From JACMLD01 sp044227095 (GTDB lineage: Bacteria; Bacteroidota; Bacteroidia; Chitinophagales; Chitinophagaceae): DNA of 64,000 bases. The notes beneath the pieces are model-generated. The model did no database searches. It was not told the origin of the DNA and was given only the letters and a program-made list of their open reading frames with translations. Position 1 is the first letter of the stretch. Every line of letters begins with the position of its first letter. Where the stretch lies: positions 4,836,001-4,900,000 of the forward strand of contig JBGAFV010000001.1 in assembly GCA_044227095.1 (NCBI GenBank), given 5' to 3'. Shown piece by piece: positions 36,450 to 46,462 of the stretch. Position numbers and translations under genes: made by a program.

Positions 36450-36608
36450 TATGACTGATGCCTGATTGATGATTTTATGATTTCTGATTTGTTTTATGCG
36501 AAACCAACCCTTTTTCTAATTAGTTCTTTTCGGTTGCAGCATAAATAACAGTAGCGCAGAACAAACGAACTATGAACGACTATCAACTAAAGACTTCCGT
36601 ATAACGAC

Positions 36609-38174
36609 TCAAACCCTATACTCCCCAAACACTTCACGCAGTGTATCTGCAATTTCTCCCAGTGTACATTTGTTTTCTACTGCTTCAATTACTACAGGCA
36701 TAATATTTTCGCCGCTGTTTGCTTTATCATTCAAGTCCTGCAGTACAGCATTGCATTTGGCCGGGTTGCGACTGCGCCGCAATTGTATCAATTTATCTGT
36801 TTGAATTTTGCGTATACTGTCGTCTATTTTAAAAGATGCAACAGTACCTGTTTCCTCTGACTGAAATTTATTTACACCCACAATTATTTTTTCACCGGTT
36901 TCAATCTGCCGCTGGTATTCATACGCACTGCGTGCAATTTCGTCCTGTATAAAACCTTCTTCAATAGCATTTACACTCCCACCCATAGCATCAATTGTTG
37001 CAATCAGTTGCCATGCCTGTTGTTCTATTTCACTGGTTAATGCTTCTACATAATAGGAACCGGCCAATGGATCCACCGTATCGGCAACGCCGCTTTCGTA
37101 TGCCACAAGCTGTTGTGTACGCAAAGCTATTTTCGCAGCTTCTTCTGTGGGAAGGCTAAGCGCTTCATCATAACCGTTAGTATGCAGTGATTGTGTTCCA
37201 CCCAGCACAGCAGACAAAGTTTGCATAGTAACCCTTGCAATATTGTTCATGGGTTGTTGCGCAGTTAAAGTACTACCGCCAGTTTGTGTATGAAAACGCA
37301 GCATCATGGCTTTGGGATCTGTTGCGCCAAGGCTTTTCATAATTGAAGCCCACATTTTTCTAGCCGCCCTGAATTTTGCCGTTTCTTCAAACAGGTTATT
37401 ATGTGCATTAAAAAAGAAAGAAAGTCTTTTACCAAATACGTTAATGTCCATGCCCTTTTCTACCGCTGCTTTTACATAGGCTTTTCCGTTGCTTAATGTA
37501 AATGCAATTTCCTGTACAGCCGTACTGCCAGCTTCGCGTATATGATAACCAGAAATAGAAATGGTATTCCACTTGGGAAGATCTTTTGCGCACCATTCAA
37601 AAATATCTGTGATAATGCGCATGGAAGGTTTTGGCGGATAGATGTATGTGCCACGTGCAGCATATTCTTTCAGTATATCGTTTTGAATAGTGCCGTTCAA
37701 TTGTTTTAAATCGGCGCCCTGCTCTTTTGCCAATGCCACATAAAGGGCCAGCAATATAAAACCGGTTGCGTTAATGGTCATAGAACTGCTGATGTCCTGC
37801 AGTTTTATATTTTTAAAAAGTGTACGCATGTCTTCAATGCTGTCTATAGCCACGCCCACTTTACCTACTTCACCGTCTGCCAGTTCATGATCACTGTCAT
37901 AACCAATTTGTGTGGGCAAATCAAAAGCAACACTAAGGCCCATTACGCCCTGGCTTAGTAAATAATGATACCGCTTATTGCTTTCTTCGGCTGTAGAAAA
38001 ACCAGCGTATTGGCGCATTGTCCACAATTTGCCCCTGTACATGTCTGGCTGAATACCACGTGTAAACGGATATTCTCCCGCTGCACCTGCAGGTGCATCT
38101 TTTGGCATATCTGCAGCAGTGTAGATTTCTTTAATTTCTATGCCGCTGTCTGTAACTACTTTTTTAGCAGCCAT
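36609..38174 (-). CDS. Methylmalonyl-CoA mutase, large-subunit type (substrate-binding domain only)
   Basis: 521 aa from ATG 38174 ([16 protein letters not shown]). The TIM-barrel acyl-CoA domain is clear: [68 protein letters not shown] and [16 protein letters not shown]. The C-terminal B12-binding domain (DxHxxG) is absent, so a separate small subunit elsewhere must complete the enzyme. It interconverts methylmalonyl-CoA and succinyl-CoA or a related acyl-CoA pair. Confidence 0.9.
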   Translation of the reverse strand: MAAKKVVTDSGIEIKEIYTAADMPKDAPAGAAGEYPFTRGIQPDMYRGKLWTMRQYAGFSTAEESNKRYHYLLSQGVMGLSVAFDLPTQIGYDSDHELADGEVGKVGVAIDSIEDMRTLFKNIKLQDISSSMTINATGFILLALYVALAKEQGADLKQLNGTIQNDILKEYAARGTYIYPPKPSMRIITDIFEWCAKDLPKWNTISISGYHIREAGSTAVQEIAFTLSNGKAYVKAAVEKGMDINVFGKRLSFFFNAHNNLFEETAKFRAARKMWASIMKSLGATDPKAMMLRFHTQTGGSTLTAQQPMNNIARVTMQTLSAVLGGTQSLHTNGYDEALSLPTEEAAKIALRTQQLVAYESGVADTVDPLAGSYYVEALTSEIEQQAWQLIATIDAMGGSVNAIEEGFIQDEIARSAYEYQRQIETGEKIIVGVNKFQSEETGTVASFKIDDSIRKIQTDKLIQLRRSRNPAKCNAVLQDLNDKANSGENIMPVVIEAVENKCTLGEIADTLREVFGEYRV

Positions 38175-38199
38175 ATGCAAGTTGATTTGCTGAACATGT

Positions 38200-38453
38200 A
38201 AATTAGTAATTAATAATTAGTAATTAATAATTTCAATGGCCAAACCACGGAGACACTGAGAACACAAAGATGCACAGAGAAGCCTTGGTTGAAGTGTGCG
38301 ACGCAACGATGCTTAATCTGAATTACTGCTGCCGGCTACAAAAGAGTATTTAGTAGATAGATATCAGTATTCAGACAAGAAACAGGCTTGCATATATTCA
38401 ACAAGGTTCTTACTAACGAATTACTAATTATCAATTCTTAATTACTAATTATT
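38200..38453. repeat. Repeat-filled intergenic segment with AATTAGTAATTA inverted ends
   Basis: About 33 bp of ATTAGTAATTAATAATT-type sequence (38204-38232) and its inverse (38419-38453) flank about 185 bp. Inside lie CCACGGAGACACTGAGAACA and a GTGCGACGCAA element (38291-38312). It resembles a small non-autonomous mobile element or composite of repeats. Confidence 0.5.
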
Positions 38454-38454
38454 C

Positions 38455-39129
38455 TTATGGTATTTGCGTGAGCACCCGCTGCTTTGGCGGATGTTTGCCA
38501 ATATTGAAGACAACGCTCATGCCAATTGTATTGGGCATACTGTTAAATGAAGGTTTGATTTTTATACTGAGATCATTGCTAACGTCAAAATCTTTGAGGT
38601 GACCATCTACCGTTGCGTCTACTACATTCAAAGCCCAGAAAAAAAGAAAGAAGAGAACAGAGTAGTCAATATTTTTCCTGTATTCATTACGGTATACCTG
38701 CAGTGAATAACTATCTCCTGCCAGCGCAAAACTTTTTAATGCGGGGTCAGTAATTTTATCAATATCGTAAAGGCCAGCATTGGGCGTACCCTGATTAATA
38801 ACATAGAAGTAAGCATATTTTACTTCGTTGTATTGTATGCGGTTGAAATTAAAAATATAAGCTGTTATACCAAGGGAACCATAAACAAGTGGCAATTTCC
38901 AGTAACTACGATTATAGATCTGTCCCCAGCCAGGCAGAATGAGCGAGTGCATGGTAGCTTTATGCGGATCATGTTTCTTTTTACCGGTAGAATCTGCAGC
39001 TACTTTTTTTACACCAACTGCACCTGCATCCAGCATACGAATGCCAGCACTGTCTTTTTGTTGTGCAAAAGAAAAATGAGAGCAAACAAAAGCAGCAGTC
39101 AGTAAAAAAAAGAAACGGATTGTCTTCAT
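38455..39129 (-). CDS. DUF5683 membrane protein
   Basis: 224 aa from ATG 39129. Signal peptide (FFLLTAAFVCSHFSFAQQ), then the conserved DUF5683 block KATMHSLILPGWGQIYNRSYWKLPLVYG and two hydrophobic segments, one at about residues 160-175 (VLFFLFFWALNVVDA). DUF5683 genes regularly follow parB in Bacteroidota; here it starts 5 bp after the parB stop. Role unknown, possibly in the cell envelope near division. Confidence 0.88.
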   Translation of the reverse strand: MKTIRFFFLLTAAFVCSHFSFAQQKDSAGIRMLDAGAVGVKKVAADSTGKKKHDPHKATMHSLILPGWGQIYNRSYWKLPLVYGSLGITAYIFNFNRIQYNEVKYAYFYVINQGTPNAGLYDIDKITDPALKSFALAGDSYSLQVYRNEYRKNIDYSVLFFLFFWALNVVDATVDGHLKDFDVSNDLSIKIKPSFNSMPNTIGMSVVFNIGKHPPKQRVLTQIP

Positions 39130-39134
39130 GCTTA

Positions 39135-40052
39135 TCAATTAGCTGAAACGCCTAACTGTTCAAGTATTTTATTGAACTCTTCCAGCGAATAATATTCAAT
39201 GCTGATATTGCCATAACCGTTTTTGTGGTGGTTGAGCTTTACCTTGGTGCTGAAATGAGAAGCTAAGTTATCTTCTATTTTTTTATACGCATGCGGCAAA
39301 CCGGAATTTACAGATTGTTTAACGGGTGCCGAGGTCTTGTACAGCTTGCGCACCAGCTCTTCTGTTTGCCTTACAGAAAGCTTGCGGTTAACTACTTCTT
39401 TATAAATATAGATTTGCTTGTCTACAGTATCTACGTTAATCAATGCCCTGGCATGGCCCATGGTAAGGCTGCCATTGCGCACCGCTATTTGTATATCTGG
39501 CGGAAGCTTTAATAAACGAATGTAATTGGCTACGGTACTTCTCTCCTTGCCCATGCGTTCTGCTACCTGTTCCTGGGTATGATCCAGTTCGTCCATCATT
39601 CTTTTATAGCTAAGCGCAATTTCTATGGCGTTAAGATCTTCACGCTGCAAATTCTCAAGCAATGCCAGCTCCAGCAGTTGTGCATCATTTGCCTGGCGTA
39701 TATAAGCAGGCATATCAAACAATCCGGCAATTTTTGCAGCACGGAAACGGCGTTCGCCAGATATTAATCGATATTTGCCACCAGGTAATTTTGAAACAGT
39801 AATGGGCTGAATAATATCGTGCAGTTTTATAGAAGCCGCCAGTTCATTCAATGACTGCTCATCAAAATCGTGGCGGGGTTGTTTTGGATTTGTTTCTATT
39901 TCGGCAACGGGTATACGCAATATGCCGGTGGCCTGTTCTACCACTGTGGTTTTTAAATTGCCGCTGGTTGTTTTAAGATCAGAATCTATGCTTTGCAAAA
40001 GCGATCTTATCCCTTTGCCCAGTGCGTCTTTATTTTGCTTTGGATTATTCAT
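39135..40052 (-). CDS. parB: Chromosome-partitioning protein ParB
   Basis: 305 aa. Binds parS and spreads to form the partition complex. Typical domains: N-terminal linker, CTPase/ParB domain with NPKQPRHDFDEQSLNELAASI and LISGERRFRAAKIAG (the GERRFRA box), then the HTH (TQEQVAERMGKERSTVANYIRLL) and LTMGHARALI, and a C-terminal dimerisation segment. Lies between parA and DUF5683 in one transcription direction. Confidence 0.95.
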   Translation of the reverse strand: MNNPKQNKDALGKGIRSLLQSIDSDLKTTSGNLKTTVVEQATGILRIPVAEIETNPKQPRHDFDEQSLNELAASIKLHDIIQPITVSKLPGGKYRLISGERRFRAAKIAGLFDMPAYIRQANDAQLLELALLENLQREDLNAIEIALSYKRMMDELDHTQEQVAERMGKERSTVANYIRLLKLPPDIQIAVRNGSLTMGHARALINVDTVDKQIYIYKEVVNRKLSVRQTEELVRKLYKTSAPVKQSVNSGLPHAYKKIEDNLASHFSTKVKLNHHKNGYGNISIEYYSLEEFNKILEQLGVSAN

Positions 40053-40129
40053 GCGTTAATTAATAATTTAAAATTAGTAATTAGTAATGCCTTCAGTTTA
40101 ATTACTAATTATTAATTACTAATTCCTGG
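40053..40129. repeat. AT-rich inverted repeat between parA and parB
   Basis: AATTAGTAATTAGTAAT and its inverse face each other across a short spacer, giving a hairpin related to the repeats at 38204-38453. Confidence 0.6.
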
Positions 40130-40930
40130 TTACTCAAGGATACGGTCTTCCTGTTTAATCTTTGTCATATCATTTTTCTGTAAAATTTCTTTGGCAAGGT
40201 TCAGGTAGTTTACTGCGCCTTTGCTTACTGCATCGTACAATATAACGGGCTTACCTACACTGGGCGCCTCGCTTATTTTTGAGTTGCGATGAATAATGGT
40301 ACTGAACACCATTTCATCAAAATGCTTTCTTACTTCACTTACCACCTGGTTGCACAAACGCAAACGTCCATCATACATTGTCATTAAAATACCTTCTATT
40401 ACAAGTTGCTGGTTAAGGCGGTTCTGCACAATTTTTATAGTGTTCAGCAATTTGCCCAAACCTTCCAATGCAAAAAATTCTGTTTGTACAGGTACAATCA
40501 CAGAATCAGCGGCAGTAAGTGCATTAACAGTTATCAAACCCAAAGATGGCGAGCAGTCAATCACAATAAAATCATAACCGTCACGCACAGGCTCCAGCAA
40601 TGCTTTTAAAACGGCTTCGCGATTGGGATAATTGATCATTTCAATCTCTGCGCCTACCAAATCTATATGACTGGGCACTACATCCAGGTTAGGAATGTCA
40701 GACTTTAAAATCACATCACGCATGGGTGTTTCATTAACCATGCAATCGTACAGGCTCTTGGTCACATTGTGCAGGTCGAACCCCGTACCGGTTGTGCTAT
40801 TGGCCTGCGGATCTGCATCTACCAGCAATGTTTTAAACTCCAGCACTGCAAAACTTGCCGCCAGGTTTATTGCCGTAGTTGTTTTTCCTACCCCGCCTTT
40901 TTGATTTGCTACGCCTATTATTTTTGCCAT
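40130..40930 (-). CDS. parA: Chromosome-partitioning ATPase ParA (Soj)
   Basis: 266 aa. Deviant Walker ATPase that moves ParB-parS complexes. Walker [13 protein letters not shown] (about 10-21), Walker A-prime DADPQANST (about 39-47), and Walker B IDCSPSLG (about 124-131). Upstream of parB. A parS site is not recognised in the window; only a half-like CGTGAAAC occurs at about 41148. Confidence 0.95.
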   Translation of the reverse strand: MAKIIGVANQKGGVGKTTTAINLAASFAVLEFKTLLVDADPQANSTTGTGFDLHNVTKSLYDCMVNETPMRDVILKSDIPNLDVVPSHIDLVGAEIEMINYPNREAVLKALLEPVRDGYDFIVIDCSPSLGLITVNALTAADSVIVPVQTEFFALEGLGKLLNTIKIVQNRLNQQLVIEGILMTMYDGRLRLCNQVVSEVRKHFDEMVFSTIIHRNSKISEAPSVGKPVILYDAVSKGAVNYLNLAKEILQKNDMTKIKQEDRILE

Positions 40931-40939
40931 GTTTTTTAA

Positions 40940-41160
40940 GCTGCCAGCCGTAAGCTATTAGCTGTGAGCTATTAGCTATTAGCCATCTTTTAATTATGAG
41001 TCCTTATTGATACCACGCCTGATATGTATTTTTTGAACCCATCATTTGTATAAATCTCTGCATCCTTGCGTCGCACTCTTGTACAATATAATAAAACTGA
41101 ACCCAATTAATCCATAGCTACAACCTTTGCCTTCTTTTCTTCTTTGCGTGAAACCTGGCC
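40940..41160. repeat. Intergenic repeats upstream of parA
   Basis: Degenerate AGCTATTAGCTGTG heptads (40943-40985), a GCATCCTTGCGTCGCAC element (41060-41084, inverted copy of those at 4841 and 38291), and CTTCTTTGCGTGAAACC near 41140-41157. No gene. Confidence 0.55.
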
Positions 41161-41164
41161 ACTA

Positions 41165-41848
41165 TCACAATTCAATCGTCTCACCAATTTTCACCAACTT
41201 CAGTTCCGCTCCGGTATCAGCAAATATTTTTTTAGCTGCGGCGCCATCAATTTTTATATACCCGAACGTATCGTAATGCACGCCTATTATAGTTTTGCAC
41301 TGAATCATTTCTGCACAGGCGGCAGCATCTGTAGCGTCCATGGTAAAGTTGTCGCCAATAGGCAATACCGCAAAATTTAGTTTTGCCCACCGTGGCACAA
41401 GTTGCATATCAAGCGTAAGGGCTGTATCGCCGCTATAATAAAAATTACCTGCTGTACTGCTAATAATAAACCCCATTGGGTTGCCGCCATAACTGGCATC
41501 GGGCAGGCCACTGCTATGCTGTGCTACTGTGCATTTGGCCGTAAACGGGCCAAAATTCCATTTGCCACCAGTATTCATGGGGTGTGTATTGGCCACCTCC
41601 TGTTTATTAAGCCACTCGTGTATTTCCCAACTGCAAATTACTTTTGCGCCGGTGCGTGTAGCTATACGAACGCAATCTGCTGTATGATCTACATGGCCGT
41701 GACTGAGCAATATAAAATCGGCCGGTATAGCGTCAACATCAACAATATTATTGGCAAGCTCATTATACGTGATAAAGGGATCAAAAAGCAATATTTTGTC
41801 CTCAATAACCACACTAAAGCAGGAATGTCCGTAATATGTAAACTTCAT
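41165..41848 (-). CDS. UPF0173 metal-dependent hydrolase (MBL fold)
   Basis: 227 aa. Starts MKFTYYGHSCFSVVIEDKILLFDPF, the UPF0173 signature. Metal-binding HxHxDH motif in SHGHVDHTAD, His in THPMNTGG and VAQHSSG, Asp in YYSGDTALT, and final His in GVHYDTFG. A lactonase-like beta-lactamase fold; substrate unknown. Alone, divergent from the FMN reductase gene. Confidence 0.9.
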   Translation of the reverse strand: MKFTYYGHSCFSVVIEDKILLFDPFITYNELANNIVDVDAIPADFILLSHGHVDHTADCVRIATRTGAKVICSWEIHEWLNKQEVANTHPMNTGGKWNFGPFTAKCTVAQHSSGLPDASYGGNPMGFIISSTAGNFYYSGDTALTLDMQLVPRWAKLNFAVLPIGDNFTMDATDAAACAEMIQCKTIIGVHYDTFGYIKIDGAAAKKIFADTGAELKLVKIGETIEL

Positions 41849-42041
41849 ATGCTAAGTTTGGGGACTGATTGGCGTCCGGGCAACCATTTAACCGGCTACA
41901 CCATCAGAGTGGGCAAAAATAACGTTTCGGCCTAACAAATAAAAAGCTTAAATAACCGGCATAAAACCAAACCGGCAAAGCTTTGTTGATCAGGCAATAA
42001 ACTCAAAAACAACTTATCACCCCGCCCGGAACAAATAAATT

Positions 42042-42542
42042 ATGATTACAATTATAAGCGGCACCAACAGGCACGGAAGCAATACAAGAAAGGTGGCCAC
42101 ACAATACCTTCAACTGCTCAATAATAAAGGGATAGAAGTAAAATTTCTTTCACTGGAAGGGCTTGATGTAAATGAACGCAATGCCAGCATAAAAAAACTG
42201 GAGCAAGACCTTCTTATACCTACAGAAAAATTCATTTTTATTTCGCCGGAATACAATGGAAGCATTCCAGGTGTGTTAAAATCTTTATTCGATATAACCG
42301 ATACCAAAAAAGTTTGGTGGGGCAAAAAAGCATTGCTAACCGGTGTATCTACCGGCCGTGCAGGCAACCTGCGGGGAATGGAACATCTTACAGGCATACT
42401 TCATTTTATGAAAATGCATGTACACCCTAATAAACTGCCCATTTCTGTAGTGGATAAATTATTAAACAGCGATAACCTTATTACAGACACAGGCACATTG
42501 CAGGCAATTGATGAACAGTTGAACGAGTTTCTTGCTTATTAG
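42042..42542 (+). CDS. NADPH-dependent FMN reductase family protein
   Basis: 166 aa. Flavodoxin-like fold with FMN phosphate loop ISGTNRHGSNTRKVA (about 4-18) and the SPEYNGSIPGVLKSLFD segment (about 68-84), diagnostic of the NADPH-dependent FMN reductase / ArsH-like family. Cytoplasmic quinone, azo or FMN reductase; physiological substrate unknown. Confidence 0.9.
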   Translation: MITIISGTNRHGSNTRKVATQYLQLLNNKGIEVKFLSLEGLDVNERNASIKKLEQDLLIPTEKFIFISPEYNGSIPGVLKSLFDITDTKKVWWGKKALLTGVSTGRAGNLRGMEHLTGILHFMKMHVHPNKLPISVVDKLLNSDNLITDTGTLQAIDEQLNEFLAY

Positions 42543-42603
42543 CAATGTAGAAGTTTAGAAGTTCGAGGTTTAAGGTTGGGGTTTAAGATTTAAGATTTCG
42601 AAG

Positions 42604-42766
42604 TATGTTCCGTAGGAGCAATTTGTGGGTAGAACATCATCATGATGTGGAGTTGCGTCCAGTAGGGACGCTTTGTGCTAATGGTTATTTAAAGCACAAA
42701 GCGTTCCTATGGAACGAAAATCCTTTCAAACTTGCACTACCCATAAATTGCTCCTACGGAGCAAGC
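42604..42766. repeat. Nested palindromic intergenic element
   Basis: Outer arms GTAGGAGCAATTTGTGGGTAG and CTACCCATAAATTGCTCCTAC enclose a second palindrome with AGCACAAAGCGTTCCTATGG and its near-inverse. The whole 160 bp would fold into one long imperfect hairpin, typical of MITE- or REP-like intergenic repeats in Bacteroidota. No gene inside. Confidence 0.65.
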
Positions 42767-42922
42767 AGACCCTAACAAAAGAATCAATGGTGCAAATAAC
42801 CAAAATGAATAATTAAAAACAACAAAATAACACAACCATAAAATATCATTCCGTTAAGAACGTCTATCACTACTTAAGCTACTAAGAACAGTTAGAAAAA
42901 TTAATAAGACTAAAATAATTTT

Positions 42923-44170
42923 ATGCGCAATTCTGCTTTTGTGTGGGTTATACTGGTAATAATGCTCTTGCTAGATTTATATGTTTTCCAGGCGGTGAAA
43001 GTAATTAGCAGTGGCGCCAGTCCAAGAACTAAGCAAATCATTTTTGTTTCTTATTGGGTTTTGTCGGCCATTACAGTATCCTTATTGTTACTGATGCCCT
43101 ATATTAATTACGAGAAATGGCCCCGATCTTTACGCACTTATTTATTTGCCACCATACTCGGATTGTTTTTTGCAAAAGTAATTTCTGTTGTTTTCTTTTT
43201 AATTGATGATATAAGAAGGCTTGTTCAATGGGCATCAGGAAAAATTTTCTTTCGCAATACAGAAGGCGAAAGTATTAGCGGAGAAGGTATAACCCGTTCT
43301 GTTTTTTTAAGCTGGCTGGGCCTTGGCGCAGGCGCAGGTTTATTTGGAACATTACTGTATGGCTTTAGCAATAAATACAATTATAAAATACGCACAGTGC
43401 CGCTTGCCTTCGATAACCTTCCAAAATCTTTTAAAGGATTAAAAATTTTGCAGCTAAGCGATATACACAGCGGAAGCTTTACAAACAAACAAGCAGTATT
43501 GCATGGTGTAGAAATGGCATTGCAACAAAAGCCAGACATTATTCTTTTTACCGGTGATCTTGTTAATGACCGTGCAACAGAAATGGAAAACTATATGGAT
43601 GTTTTCAGCAAGCTGAAAGCGCCAATGGGCGTATATTCTACTTTAGGCAATCACGATTATGGCGATTATGTACATTGGGAATCTGATGCTGCTAAAAAAG
43701 CCAATCTTGAAAAACTAAAAGAAGTACATGCTTCTCTTGGCTGGCAGTTATTAATGAATGAACACGTAGCACTGGAAAAAAACGGTGAGCAGATTGCATT
43801 GATAGGAATAGAAAACTGGAGCGCAAAAGCAAGGTTTCCAAAATATGGCCGCATGGATCTTGCTTATCCCGGAACTGAAAAATATCCTTTTAAAATATTA
43901 ATGAGCCACGACCCCAGCCACTGGGATGCAGAAATACAACCCAAATACAGCGATATCGATCTTATGCTTGCCGGTCATACACATGGTATGCAGTTCGGCG
44001 TAGAAATTCCTGGTTTTAAATGGAGCCCCGTTGAGTATGTGTATAAAAAATGGGCCGGCCTTTATGAAAACGGAAAACAAAAATTGTATGTAAACCGCGG
44101 CTTTGGTTTTATAGGCTATCCTGGCCGTGTAGGTATAATGCCGGAGATAACTGTGATAGAGCTTGTATAA
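42923..44170 (+). CDS. Membrane-anchored metallophosphoesterase
   Basis: 415 aa. Four hydrophobic segments in the first 150 residues, then a calcineurin-type phosphoesterase domain: LQLSDIHSGSF (about 178-188), FTGDLVND, LGNHDYGD and LAGHTHGMQFG give the metal-binding Asp, His and Asn residues. The YkuE/YaeI-like arrangement points to UDP-diacylglucosamine or phospholipid hydrolysis, but the exact substrate is open. Confidence 0.88.
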   Translation: MRNSAFVWVILVIMLLLDLYVFQAVKVISSGASPRTKQIIFVSYWVLSAITVSLLLLMPYINYEKWPRSLRTYLFATILGLFFAKVISVVFFLIDDIRRLVQWASGKIFFRNTEGESISGEGITRSVFLSWLGLGAGAGLFGTLLYGFSNKYNYKIRTVPLAFDNLPKSFKGLKILQLSDIHSGSFTNKQAVLHGVEMALQQKPDIILFTGDLVNDRATEMENYMDVFSKLKAPMGVYSTLGNHDYGDYVHWESDAAKKANLEKLKEVHASLGWQLLMNEHVALEKNGEQIALIGIENWSAKARFPKYGRMDLAYPGTEKYPFKILMSHDPSHWDAEIQPKYSDIDLMLAGHTHGMQFGVEIPGFKWSPVEYVYKKWAGLYENGKQKLYVNRGFGFIGYPGRVGIMPEITVIELV

Positions 44171-44337
44171 ACGCTTTTTCAGTCAATATCTATACTATTT
44201 ACCCTCTCAAAAAAAGGGATTGCTTTCTTCTGGCAATCCTATATAAATTTTACTCATTATCATTTAAACTCACTGCAATTTCTTCGGTCTTAGCCACGTT
44301 TTACGTAAGAACAGACTGAAAACCACCCAACACCCTC

Positions 44338-45363
44338 ATGAAGAGAGCGATACCGGCTATTTTATTTATTACTGTGCTGTTATTAATACAGCGGGGTGGT
44401 TTTGCACAGCATAGCAATAAAATTGATTCGCTCTTTGCCAAAGGAGATACAACGGCCATCATGGATTCCCTAATGAATGGTTTTGATGAATACCTCGATT
44501 CGCTTTTAAAACCCAAAAGTTATTTTTCTGTAATTGCGGGTGTGGGTAACCGAACGTTCAGCGTAAAGAACAACTCTTTAAATACACAGGAAACAACAAG
44601 GCAGCTTTCGTTTACACCTACCGTTGGTTATTATCATAAAAGCGGACTTGGCATTGGGGTAACAGGTTTTATGGCCAATGTTGGCAGCGGTTTTCATGCT
44701 TACCAATATGCCATTACACCATCGTACGATTATTTAGGTGATAAAATATCTGCCGGTATATCTTATACAAGATATGTGGGCAAAGACACAACAATATTAA
44801 ATGCCAGTCCGTATGATAATGATGTGTATGGCTATTTAAATTTTCGTCGCAAAACCTGGAGGTTTGGCATTGCAGCAGGTTATGCTACGGGCAACTTCAG
44901 CGATAAATTAACTTACCAGGACTCTGTACAGCGTTACAGTGCTTTATTACAAAGAATGGTTTGGATAAGGGTAAACAAAACAATTGAAACCAATAACCAC
45001 ATAAAAGACTATTCATTGTCATTATCTGCAAGAAAAGATTTTGCCTGGTATAATGTACTTGCAAAAAACGATTTGCTTACCGCAAGTGTTACAACTTACC
45101 TCGTAAGCGGAGCATCAAAAATAAAAACCAATACCAACATAAACTACGCCCTTAAAAAAGTTACCCTCGCTAAATTTAAAAGAAGTTACAGCAGCGCAGA
45201 TGGCAACGATTTTCAATTCCAATCTGCAGCACTATCTGTAAGCATCTATTACAACATTGGTAAATTCAGTGTGCTGCCTGTATGGTTTATGGATTATTAT
45301 TTCCCTGACACGGATCAGAAGTTCAGCCAGGTATTTTCATTAAGCCTTGCATATAGCTTCTAA
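44338..45363 (+). CDS. Putative outer-membrane beta-barrel protein
   Basis: 341 aa. Signal peptide (MKRAIPAILFITVLLLIQRG), a short helical linker (SLFAKGDTTAIMDSLMNGFDEYLDSLL), then amphipathic beta-strands with aromatic girdles (LSFTPTVGYYHKSGLGIGV; YGYLNFRRKTWRFGIAAGY) and final strand ending SLAYSF with a terminal Phe, the usual barrel closing signal. Function unknown; precedes another barrel gene. Confidence 0.75.
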   Translation: MKRAIPAILFITVLLLIQRGGFAQHSNKIDSLFAKGDTTAIMDSLMNGFDEYLDSLLKPKSYFSVIAGVGNRTFSVKNNSLNTQETTRQLSFTPTVGYYHKSGLGIGVTGFMANVGSGFHAYQYAITPSYDYLGDKISAGISYTRYVGKDTTILNASPYDNDVYGYLNFRRKTWRFGIAAGYATGNFSDKLTYQDSVQRYSALLQRMVWIRVNKTIETNNHIKDYSLSLSARKDFAWYNVLAKNDLLTASVTTYLVSGASKIKTNTNINYALKKVTLAKFKRSYSSADGNDFQFQSAALSVSIYYNIGKFSVLPVWFMDYYFPDTDQKFSQVFSLSLAYSF

Positions 45364-45466
45364 CCATTTTATGATCTCCTTTAATTTGTCTTAACTTTAT
45401 TTAACTTCTATGAAAGTTGAATGGCATATTACTTGAGAAATATCTATCAACTAAAAACTCTACATC

Positions 45467-46063
45467 ATGAAGACGAAACTCGCGGTTCCTCTTTTTGCAT
45501 TTGTTCTTTTATCATTTGCAGGAATGGCACAAGGCCACGTACCTGTTTTTCAGTTGGGTGTTAAGGGTGGCGTAAACATCAGTAAGATAGATGGCAAATC
45601 TTTTTCCGATGAATTTAATTACGGTTACCACGCCGGCGCATTTGCCACCATCAAAATTTCCAATCACGTACAAATTCAGCCCGAAGTATTATTCAATCAG
45701 TACAACACTAAAGCTGATACATCATTCAACAATGTATTCAATGTAAAAAACCTCAAAGACGTAAAACTCAATTACGTTTCTATTCCTCTCCTGTTAAACC
45801 TCACTCCAGCCAAATTCATTTCTTTCCAGGTAGGCCCGCAGTTTGGAATACTGCTAGATCAACACAAAAACCTTTTTGAAAATGGTAAAGATGCATTTTC
45901 AAGAGGCGATTTTTCTATGGTAGGTGGTGTGCAACTTAATCTTGGTGGTATTCGCCTTAGCGGCCGGTATATTGTTGGCCTTTCAAATATTAATGACGCA
46001 GCCAATACCGACAAATGGAAGAACCAGGGATTTCAGCTTAGTGCAGGTTTCAGGATTATATAA
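45467..46063 (+). CDS. Outer-membrane beta-barrel (PorT/porin family)
   Basis: 198 aa. MKTKLAVPLFAFVLLSFAGM starts the signal peptide; the mature part begins FQLGVKGGVNISKIDG, the same family as the gene at 1765-2373. Strands with YHAGAFATIKISNHVQIQPEV and ISFQVGPQFGILLDQ follow, ending in FRII. Small outer-membrane barrel, function unknown. Followed by a strong terminator. Confidence 0.87.
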   Translation: MKTKLAVPLFAFVLLSFAGMAQGHVPVFQLGVKGGVNISKIDGKSFSDEFNYGYHAGAFATIKISNHVQIQPEVLFNQYNTKADTSFNNVFNVKNLKDVKLNYVSIPLLLNLTPAKFISFQVGPQFGILLDQHKNLFENGKDAFSRGDFSMVGGVQLNLGGIRLSGRYIVGLSNINDAANTDKWKNQGFQLSAGFRII

Positions 46064-46085
46064 AAGTTGGTTGGTCTATATATAC

Positions 46086-46120
46086 AATCCCCGCTGTAAA
46101 ATCAGTGGGGATTTTTTTTT
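46086..46120 (+). terminator. Rho-independent terminator
   Basis: AATCCCCGCTG and CAGTGGGGATT arms (one G-T pair) with a 6-nt loop, followed by nine T. Confidence 0.88.
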
Positions 46121-46199
46121 GAACAAACTAAACAACTGTGGGCAGCATCGTTGCCACGCTCGGTTCATCGACATATCAATGGGCAGCAGGCGATGGGTT

Positions 46200-46391
46200 A
46201 GCCCTGAAAGAGCTGTGCATATTCAGTACAGGGTGCAGCCCTGTACTATTATCATTACAAACAATTGGCAATGGGTTTCAACCATCGCTATACATACACA
46301 GTCCTTACAGGGCTAGTAAAATTATTTACAAAAACATATAGCTCTTAAAGAGCGATGCACATTCAGTACAGGGTGCAGGCCTGTACTATTT
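46200..46391. repeat. Duplicated intergenic element with TTCAGTACAGGG hairpin
   Basis: Two copies (about 46207-46250 and 46347-46391) of a block containing AAAGAGC, TGCAYATTCAGTACAGGGTGC and GGCCTGTACTATT-like sequence; each copy holds the palindrome AGTACAGG...CCTGTACT. No gene. Confidence 0.65.
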
Positions 46392-46462
46392 CATTCCTGT
46401 ACTAAAAATCTATGTGCATGATGAAGGCTATTCACTATTATTGTGCAGCAAAAAATATAACC

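Noticed and set aside
41146..41157. parS-like half site CGTGAAAC upstream of parA
   Set aside because: Only one half of the expected palindrome; it belongs to a common TTTGCGTGAAAC intergenic repeat.
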